Source: Agathobaculum hominis
GTDB lineage: Bacteria; Bacillota; Clostridia; Oscillospirales; Butyricicoccaceae
Direction of reading: 5' to 3'
Length of the DNA: 64,000 nucleotides
Assembly (NCBI RefSeq): GCF_014288055.1
Contig: NZ_JACOPK010000005.1
Coordinates: 1-64,000, forward strand
The notes beneath the pieces were generated by a model. The model was not told where the DNA came from and ran no database searches. It was given only the letters and a program-made list of their open reading frames with translations. Shown piece after piece: positions 58,565 through 64,000 of the stretch (position 1 is the stretch's first letter; each line of letters starts with the position of its first letter). The position numbers and the translations under genes were made by a program.

Positions 58565-61500
58565 TTACTTTTCCAGTTCGGTCCAGTCGCGGGTCTCGCG
58601 CAGCTTGGTCCACTTCTCGAACTGGTTCTCCTTGGTCTGGTAGTAGTGGCTGTTGGTAGCCTCCTGTACGTCCAGATAGAACCACTGAGAAACGTCAGAG
58701 TTGTCGCTCCACTTGATCATATCGTCGTGCAGATCCTCTTCGGTCTCGGGGAGACGCTTGAGGACGCGGTTGACGAGCGTCATTGCCTCGGCACGGGTAA
58801 TCTTGTTGTCCGGACGGAAGGTGCCGTCGGGATAACCGGTGATCCAGCCGTTGTTGGAGGCGGCGCTGATCTCGTTCTTCGCCCAGTGGGACGCGATGTC
58901 GCTGAAATCAGCAGTCGTCGTGTTGGCCTTGTCGTCAAAACGGGCTGCGATAGCCGCAAACTCAGCGCGGGTGATCGGCGCATTCGGATTGAATTTGCCG
59001 TGGCTGTCGCCCTTCACGATGCCCATAGCGCTCAGCGTAGAAACCGCGTGGTTGTACCATGCGCCGGCCGCTACGTCGGAGTAGCTGTTGGACTTGGTGG
59101 AGTTAGCGTCGCGGGTCTCGTCGGTCAGCAGACGGAAGAAGATGGTCGCGACCTCAGCACGGGTGATGCCGTTCTGCGGACGGACGGTCTTGTCCGGGTA
59201 GCCGACGATGTAAGCATAGTGATCGTCACCGTTCAGACCGGTCGGTACATCATCCGGAATGGTAACGGTAGGTCTGCGGTGGTGGCCGCCGGAGCTGCCG
59301 CCGCTGCTGTTCTTCGCGTAGGTGTAGGTGAATACGGTGTCCTTCTGAACCTTGTAATTATCGTAAGGGGACGTATCCCATGCGCCCGCATGGTAGCCGG
59401 AGTTCGGCTTGTCGCCAACGGCCGGGATACGGGTGACCGGAACCACAACGTCTTCGGCTTCGAACGCTTCGCCGGTTTTCTTGTCCTTGCACTGAACGTA
59501 AGTTACGATGTCAGCGTTGCCGCCGTCGTTCCACTCGCCGTTTACAACCTTGAATGTAAGACGGTACTCCCAAGCGTCCGGGATGTCGTTGCCGCCCTCG
59601 ACGTTAAGGTAGTAGTACAGGTCGATGGTAACGTCCTTGGTCAGCTTTTCAAGGTTATCGGTAACGGTGGTCAGACCGGAAACGTAAACGTAGGTCTTGC
59701 CGTCAACGGTCTGATTTTTAGCATCAGCCTTGTACAGGTCGGAAACAGCCGTGTTCTCAGCAGCGGGCGTAGCCTCGCCCTTCACTACATTAACCTCAAC
59801 GCCCTTCTCGTTGTAGAAGTGCTTGTTGACGGTATAGGTGTACTGCTTTGCCGGGTTTTTCTCGAACTTGCCCTCGATGACAACATTGTGCGCAGGCATC
59901 TTGAAGCCGCGGATATCGAATGCAGAATCCTTAGAGGTCCAGCCGTAGAAGGTGTAGCCTTCCTGAGTCGGAACGGGTCGGATTGCAACATCGGCATCGA
60001 AGTTGTAGACATCAGTGTAGACTACCTCAGTGCCAACCTTGTAGGTTACGTTGTACTGATTGATCTCGAAGGTAGCATCAAAGCGAACGTCCTGCGCCGG
60101 CATGGTGAAATGGCCGTTGTCATCAACCTTGATAATGTTTGCTACGTCAGCTGCCGGAGTCCAACCGGTGAAGGTGTAGCCTTCCTTTTCAGGATGAGCG
60201 GTTCTTACGGTTACAGTGGAGTCAACCGCATGGTCTTCGATGTCGCCGTACAGCGTTTTGTCAACATAGTAGGACACCTCGAAATCGTTCGGAACCCACT
60301 TTGCGTACAGATCCAGGCTGGTCATCAGCGTAGTCGTCTCGTATTTCGTGGTGCAGTTCTTATCGGTGTACCAGCCGCCGAAGGTGTAGTTTTCACGAGC
60401 AGTCAGTTTGGTATCCGCATAGCCGCGCGCCGCATATTCATTGCCGGTGGTAGCGGTGTAAACGTCGGTAACGTCATCGCCATAGTTGGAATGGTAGGTG
60501 ACGTTAACATCTACGTTCTTGACGTAGCCGTCGACATGATAGCCGTCGGTATCGTCGTGCTTTACGGTGTACCAGACAACCTCAGCAATCTGCGGGTTGT
60601 AATTGGTGCCGAGCAGCGCGGTAATGTCGGCTGCCGAAGTGTTGGTCTTATCTGCGGGATAAGTCGTGCCGTTCCAGTTGGCCGCGGTGAAGAAACCGAG
60701 GTCGGACGGAAGAATCAGATAGCTGGAGTCAACGCCATTGGCACTGAATTCGCCCTTGTCAGCGGCCTCCTTGCCATCTTCGGTCAGATAGCCTTCGTAA
60801 CCGGTCTTGCGAGTTACGCCCTTTACGCCGCCGTCCGAAGTCTCATTCGGCAGGTAATTTGCCGTACCCTGGCTTGCACCGCTCTTCGGAACGCCGCGGT
60901 TCGGCAGCAGGACGAAGTACATAGCCTTCTGGTTTTCCGGCTCCGGATTCGGGTTCGGAGTTTCCTTGGCGGTAAACTTTGCGTACAGAGTCAGGTTTGC
61001 ATCCGGCATCGTGGTGCCGGTCCATTTCTGGGTCAGCGCCTCGTCAATGTACCAGCCGCCGAAGTCACAGTTATCCTTCGCAACTTCCGGGGTGTTAACC
61101 GTCGCATCGGGATAAACTGAACCTGCGGGGGTGTACGTGCCTTCAGCGCTCGTGATTTTGCCGCCGTTCAGCTTGTAAGTCAGCTGATGCGACTGTACCT
61201 TTGGCTCGACATAAATCTTGACGGTAGCTTCATCGCGCTTTGCCTTGGTAAGGTCAAGACTGAACCTGTACTCGCCGTCTACCTCACCAACAGTGCCCAT
61301 AGTCGACGGGTCGAGTTCTACGCGGTTGATGGAATAATTCTCGGACTCGGTCTGACGAACGCGAACCGAAGAAACCGTGAAGGCCTTGTTGTACCAGAAC
61401 TTCTTGCTGTCAGCGACAGTCTGCGTACCATTTTCCTCAACGATAACCTGATAGGTCACGCTGCGGCGATTAAGATGCTGTGTCTGTTCCTTGTCAACCG

Positions 61501-62332
61501 TCCAGTCGGAAACGTCGATCTGAACCATCTGAGAATATTCAGTACGAATCAGATAGTAGAATACCAGATGGTCGTTCCAAGCGAATGCAGTCCACTCGGA
61601 AGAATCCTTTGCACAGTACTCTAATCTGTCATTCTTGTAACGGATGCTGGTAATTTCGGTACCGGACTGGGTCTTGTCATCGTTAGACAGGGTGGTCTGG
61701 TGCTGCAATAAGCCATGCTGCACGCGAGCCTGCCAGAAAACGGTGTTGTAGGTCTCGTCTGCGGTCACATGGCGCTCAGACGGAGCCAGTTCAGCAACGG
61801 ACTTGCCGTCTTCACCGACAGTATCCTTGTCGATGCTCAGCTTCCAGCTGCCATTGTCGTCTTTTGCGTGGAGGTTGGTAATCCAGTATTCAGCTTCAAT
61901 CGTCTTAACGCCGTTCAAGCTATAAGCGTCGATGTCCAGCGATGCCATGCTGATTTCACTTTCCGGAGAATTGCTTACTACATCATTATTCTGAGAATTG
62001 TTTTTCGAATCTTCCGAAGCGTCGGAAGAAGCGTTGTTATTGCCAGACTCCGTGCTGTCCGTACCGCCGTTTGCTTCGTCGCCAGACGGAGCCGGTGCGG
62101 TATTCTGATTCTCGGGCTTTGCCTCGGTCTCAGAAGGAGTGGGATCAGCGGGAGTTTCGGTGGGGTCTGCTGCGGGAGTGGAATCAACCACCGGTACTGC
62201 GATTTCTTCGTTCGCCGGAAGAAGTGCGATGTCCTCATCGTCGGCCAGCGCCCAACTCGGGCACATGGTCAGCATCATGACAGTCGCAAGAGCTCCTGCG
62301 AGCAGACGTTTGCGCGTATTCTTTTTTAACAT
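58565..62332 (-). CDS. Large secreted SLH-domain protein with Listeria-Bacteroides-type repeats
   Basis: The predicted 1255-residue precursor starts MLKKNTRKRL with a signal peptide ending near SWALADDED, followed by a Pro/Thr/Glu-rich linker. A long extracellular region carries several InlB/Flg_new-type repeats (GGWYIDEALT, GGWYTDKNCT, YTFTGWTPA, YTFYGWTSK) and a MucBP-like stretch. A Gly/Ser/His linker and three SLH domains (about 1060-1255) follow, very similar to those of the protein at 9256. ATG 62332 has AAGGAGG eight bases upstream. Its leader holds two tandem c-di-GMP-I aptamers. It is likely a cell-wall-bound adhesin. Confidence 0.92.
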   Translation of the reverse strand: MLKKNTRKRLLAGALATVMMLTMCPSWALADDEDIALLPANEEIAVPVVDSTPAADPTETPADPTPSETEAKPENQNTAPAPSGDEANGGTDSTESGNNNASSDASEDSKNNSQNNDVVSNSPESEISMASLDIDAYSLNGVKTIEAEYWITNLHAKDDNGSWKLSIDKDTVGEDGKSVAELAPSERHVTADETYNTVFWQARVQHGLLQHQTTLSNDDKTQSGTEITSIRYKNDRLEYCAKDSSEWTAFAWNDHLVFYYLIRTEYSQMVQIDVSDWTVDKEQTQHLNRRSVTYQVIVEENGTQTVADSKKFWYNKAFTVSSVRVRQTESENYSINRVELDPSTMGTVGEVDGEYRFSLDLTKAKRDEATVKIYVEPKVQSHQLTYKLNGGKITSAEGTYTPAGSVYPDATVNTPEVAKDNCDFGGWYIDEALTQKWTGTTMPDANLTLYAKFTAKETPNPNPEPENQKAMYFVLLPNRGVPKSGASQGTANYLPNETSDGGVKGVTRKTGYEGYLTEDGKEAADKGEFSANGVDSSYLILPSDLGFFTAANWNGTTYPADKTNTSAADITALLGTNYNPQIAEVVWYTVKHDDTDGYHVDGYVKNVDVNVTYHSNYGDDVTDVYTATTGNEYAARGYADTKLTARENYTFGGWYTDKNCTTKYETTTLMTSLDLYAKWVPNDFEVSYYVDKTLYGDIEDHAVDSTVTVRTAHPEKEGYTFTGWTPAADVANIIKVDDNGHFTMPAQDVRFDATFEINQYNVTYKVGTEVVYTDVYNFDADVAIRPVPTQEGYTFYGWTSKDSAFDIRGFKMPAHNVVIEGKFEKNPAKQYTYTVNKHFYNEKGVEVNVVKGEATPAAENTAVSDLYKADAKNQTVDGKTYVYVSGLTTVTDNLEKLTKDVTIDLYYYLNVEGGNDIPDAWEYRLTFKVVNGEWNDGGNADIVTYVQCKDKKTGEAFEAEDVVVPVTRIPAVGDKPNSGYHAGAWDTSPYDNYKVQKDTVFTYTYAKNSSGGSSGGHHRRPTVTIPDDVPTGLNGDDHYAYIVGYPDKTVRPQNGITRAEVATIFFRLLTDETRDANSTKSNSYSDVAAGAWYNHAVSTLSAMGIVKGDSHGKFNPNAPITRAEFAAIAARFDDKANTTTADFSDIASHWAKNEISAASNNGWITGYPDGTFRPDNKITRAEAMTLVNRVLKRLPETEEDLHDDMIKWSDNSDVSQWFYLDVQEATNSHYYQTKENQFEKWTKLRETRDWTELEK

Positions 62333-62340
62333 ATGGAATG

Positions 62341-62375
62341 CCTCCTTGGTCAGCGTGCATGCTGATCGAGAGGAA
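62341..62375 (-). promoter_or_regulatory. SD-sequestering hairpin of SLH gene 2
   Basis: TCAGC/GCTGA with outer CCTC/GAGG pairs placed over AAGGAGG forms a hairpin just after aptamer 2. It is weaker than but analogous to the hairpin before SLH gene 1. Confidence 0.6.
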
Positions 62376-62389
62376 TTGCAGATGTATTT

Positions 62390-62473
62390 CTGGCAACCGG
62401 CTGCCATGCGGAAGGGGAACCTTCCGTTTAGGCCCTTGGCTTTGCGAGATCGGCTTTCACCGATAGTGCCTTT
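62390..62473 (-). ncRNA. Cyclic di-GMP-I riboswitch aptamer (gene-proximal of tandem pair)
   Basis: The GEMM-I core in order: GGCACTATCGGTGAAAGCCGAT, CTCGCAAAGCC, GGGCCTAAAC, variable hairpin (GGAAGG/CCTTCC), GCAGCCGGTTGCCAG. The GAAA tetraloop and its receptor-type partner are retained. Confidence 0.92.
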
Positions 62474-62474
62474 G

Positions 62475-62508
62475 TCTGTACAACTTGCTCCTCAACGAGC
62501 CGCACAGA
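62475..62508 (-). promoter_or_regulatory. Conserved hairpin upstream of aptamer 2
   Basis: TCTGTGC / GTACAGA outer stem encloses GCTC/GAGC, directly 5' of the aptamer. The same outer arms as at 12194 and 62704 with a different inner stem. Confidence 0.6.
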
Positions 62509-62558
62509 TCATGTGTGTTTGGGTTTGTGTGCATCTCAGAATGTAATGCAGTTTCAAC

Positions 62559-62608
62559 CTCCAAATAAAATACCCCCTTTACAGTGCGCACAGCTCTGCG
62601 AAGGAGGT
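62559..62608 (-). terminator. Terminator-like hairpin between the tandem aptamers
   Basis: ACCTCCTT pairs with AAGGGGGT (8 bp, one G-U), with an inner GCA/TGC, followed by ATTTTATTTG. It lies 12 bases after aptamer 1 and may be its transcriptional expression platform. Confidence 0.5.
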
Positions 62609-62619
62609 ACATGGTATCA

Positions 62620-62702
62620 CTGGCAACCGGCTGCCGTGCGGAGAAAAGAGCTCCGTTTAGGCCCGTGGCTTTGCGAGACCGGCTTTCGCCGATGGTGCTT
62701 TT
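62620..62702 (-). ncRNA. Cyclic di-GMP-I riboswitch aptamer (promoter-proximal of tandem pair)
   Basis: The GEMM-I core in order: AGCACCATCGGCGAAAGCCGG, CTCGCAAAGCC, CGGGCCTAAAC, variable hairpin (GGAGCTC...CTCC), GCAGCCGGTTGCCAG. Strongly similar to the copy at 62390. Confidence 0.92.
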
Positions 62703-62703
62703 G

Positions 62704-62740
62704 TCTGTACCGGTACCCGTTCGCGGGAGTCATGCACAGA
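62704..62740 (-). promoter_or_regulatory. Conserved hairpin upstream of aptamer 1 of the tandem pair
   Basis: TCTGTGC / GTACAGA encloses CCCG-CGAA-CGGG, again directly 5' of the aptamer. Confidence 0.6.
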
Positions 62741-62834
62741 TTTCGCTGGTCGCTGTCTGCCGGTAAGGCAGCATGCGGAAAACATACTGAGTCCTTTTGC
62801 ACGGCCGGACAGAATGCTGCGAATCAACACTTTC

Positions 62835-62863
62835 AGTATACTATAATTATCCGTAAACGACAA
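62835..62863 (-). promoter_or_regulatory. Promoter of SLH gene 2
   Basis: On the minus strand TTGTCG (62858-62863), a 17-base spacer and TATACT (62835-62840), giving a leader of about 500 bases that contains both aptamers. Confidence 0.75.
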
Positions 62864-62980
62864 GTAAATAATGTAAACTGATTTTGATTCGCGGCGGATT
62901 TATACAAAATGACCGCTGATTAAGTACAGAAAAGGGTGAAGTCGGCGTCATCTGTATACAAAGTGGAAGAGTAAAAAGCG

Positions 62981-63802
62981 TTAAGCGGCTGCTGCGGCGA
63001 GCGTATCGCTGGTGTTCGTATAGGTCAGCGGGGATACGCAGTCATGCAGGTTCTTTGCGTTCCTGACATTGCGGGTAACGGCGTAGGTCAGGTCGATCTG
63101 GTACCAGCTGCCGTTCAGGTTGACCTTGTTCCATGCGTGATAGCTGGAACCGGCGTAGCCCTTGGTCAGTGCGCACGGGATGCCCTCGCTGCGGCACATT
63201 GCCGCGAACAGGGAAGAGAAATCGTAGCACATGCCGGTGGTGCCGTTCAGGGTAGCGGCGGTATCCGGGATGTACTTGGTGATCTTGCCGCTGGTGATCT
63301 CATTTGCCAGCTTGTAATCATAGGAGTAACGGTCTGCCATGTAGTTGTAGATGGCGACGACCTTTTCCTCGTCGGTCTTTGCGTTCTTGCAGAGCTCAGC
63401 AGCCTTGGCGGAAACAGCGTCACCCTTGGAGAACTGAATGTCCGAGGTGGAGACGAGGTAGGGAGCGAAGCGGTCCTTGACGGCAACGTTCATGGACCTG
63501 GACGCTACCTGCTCGTAAGAGGAGCCGGAAACGTTGCGGTACAGGGTTACAGTGTACTTGCCGTCACCCTGGTCGAGCGAGAACGAAGCATCCTTGCCGC
63601 TCGGGCAGTCGCGGTAAACCGTCTTGCCGCTGTTGTACTGGATGCCGACCTTGAGCTTGGCACTCGAGGTGTAGTTAACGGTTACATAACCGTGGGATGT
63701 GTTGCTCATGTCAACAATGTCATTCGCTGCCGCTGCGGTGAAACCCATCGAGAGGACAGCTGCTGAAAAAACTGTGCAAGCAAAACGAAAAAGCCGCTTC
63801 AT
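62981..63802 (-). CDS. Secreted transglutaminase-like protein
   Basis: This 273-residue protein has a signal peptide (about 1-25) and a beta-rich N-terminal domain (about 30-120). The transglutaminase-like papain-fold domain (about 130-250) has all three catalytic residues: Cys in GTTGMCYDF (near 193), His in SSYHAWNKV (near 222) and Asp in YQIDLTYA (near 238). Without an anchor it may act on peptidoglycan or surface proteins as a protease or crosslinker. AAAGGAG, ten bases before ATG 63802, touches the end of a c-di-GMP-I aptamer. Confidence 0.88.
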   Translation of the reverse strand: MKRLFRFACTVFSAAVLSMGFTAAAANDIVDMSNTSHGYVTVNYTSSAKLKVGIQYNSGKTVYRDCPSGKDASFSLDQGDGKYTVTLYRNVSGSSYEQVASRSMNVAVKDRFAPYLVSTSDIQFSKGDAVSAKAAELCKNAKTDEEKVVAIYNYMADRYSYDYKLANEITSGKITKYIPDTAATLNGTTGMCYDFSSLFAAMCRSEGIPCALTKGYAGSSYHAWNKVNLNGSWYQIDLTYAVTRNVRNAKNLHDCVSPLTYTNTSDTLAAAAA

Positions 63803-63818
63803 ATCCGGCGATCTCCTT

Positions 63819-63899
63819 TCGGTAACTGGCTGCCAGCCCTCTCAGAGGGGTAAGGCCCTATAGCTTTGCGTCGCCATCTTTCGATGGTTTTGCTATTAT
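63819..63899 (-). ncRNA. Cyclic di-GMP-I riboswitch aptamer of the transglutaminase gene
   Basis: The core in order: AGCAAAACCATCGAAAGATGG, CGACGCAAAGC, AGGGCCTTACC, CTCTGAGAG variable hairpin, GGCAGCCAGTTACCGAAAGG. The SD AAAGGAG begins inside the last conserved segment, so ligand binding would directly affect ribosome access. Confidence 0.9.
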
Positions 63900-63906
63900 C
63901 GTTTGA

Positions 63907-63978
63907 GATGCGGTCAAAGCGACTGCATCATCTTTTTTTAGTGACTACAGTATAAACCCATACAGCGAGCTTTGTCAA
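63907..63978 (-). promoter_or_regulatory. Promoter and upstream hairpin of the transglutaminase leader
   Basis: On the minus strand TTGACA (63973-63978), an 18-base spacer and TATACT (63949-63954). A GATGC-A-GTC / GAC-C-GCATC hairpin (63907-63929) precedes the aptamer but lacks the TCTGTGC/GTACAGA arms of the other leaders. Confidence 0.75.
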
Positions 63979-64000
63979 CAGAATTCCTGCAAAAAAATCA

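Noticed and set aside
62513..62881. 122-codon plus-strand frame across the tandem riboswitch region
   Set aside because: It reads through conserved aptamer structure on the opposite strand and has no SD or domain.

Overview
The window reads as chromosomal DNA of a GC-rich anaerobic Firmicute of the class Clostridia, plausibly near the Oscillospiraceae/Butyricicoccaceae. The signs are S-layer-homology (SLH) surface proteins, canonical sigma-A promoters and SD sites, a non-discriminating archaeal-type AspRS, Xpt and a B12-riboswitch/CbiK locus. It also carries an integrated element typed by clostridial RepA_N/DnaC/MobC genes and a large serine recombinase. No rRNA, tRNA or CRISPR array was seen.

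Layout. 1-2.3 kb: C-terminal part of a large secreted, S-layer-like protein cut by the window edge. 2.4-9.1 kb: exopolysaccharide genes (phosphoglycosyl transferase, GT4 glycosyltransferase, O-antigen-ligase-like polymerase, GalE); the GT4 operon has a terminator/antiterminator leader. 9.2-12.3 kb: SLH protein behind a c-di-GMP-I riboswitch. 12.5-21.6 kb: housekeeping genes (rimM-trmD, aspS, a two-gene ABC transporter, a NhaC-type transporter, xpt, rlmD).

21.59-34.80 kb: a ~13.2 kb mobile element integrated in the 3' end of rlmD by the large serine recombinase at its right end. The recombination point swapped C-termini: the recombinase now ends in the rlmD C-terminus, and RlmD ends in an element-encoded tail. 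Cargo is a type III restriction-modification operon with a membrane-anchored partner. The mobilisation/replication module looks decayed: MobC without a relaxase, and repA frameshifted near its start.

35.0-45.9 kb: a catabolic island that I read as uptake and dephosphorylation of an organophosphate, probably a sugar phosphate or phosphodiester. It has an AfuABC-like ABC transporter, two paralogous HAD enzymes with a DxGGT motif, an endonuclease/exonuclease/phosphatase-fold enzyme, a PHP phosphoesterase, a PfkB kinase and a LacI regulator. AAACGTTT operators lie just downstream of both divergent promoters.

46.1-58.4 kb: metals and cofactors. A P1B-type ATPase with a DUF6110 partner, AraC-type regulator, HMA-domain protein, MATE pump and lysozyme-like protein are followed by a cobalamin-riboswitch operon (exported CbiK-like lipoprotein, duplicated-domain lipoprotein, FecCD-type ABC transporter). 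Two GGTTAG/CTAACC palindromes suggest a metal-dependent repressor.

58.5-64.0 kb: a second SLH protein preceded by two tandem c-di-GMP-I aptamers, then a secreted transglutaminase-like protein behind a fourth aptamer. Three surface/secreted proteins in this window are thus predicted c-di-GMP targets. A separate ~180-215 bp multi-hairpin repeat lies 3' of several genes, in three near-complete copies plus fragments.
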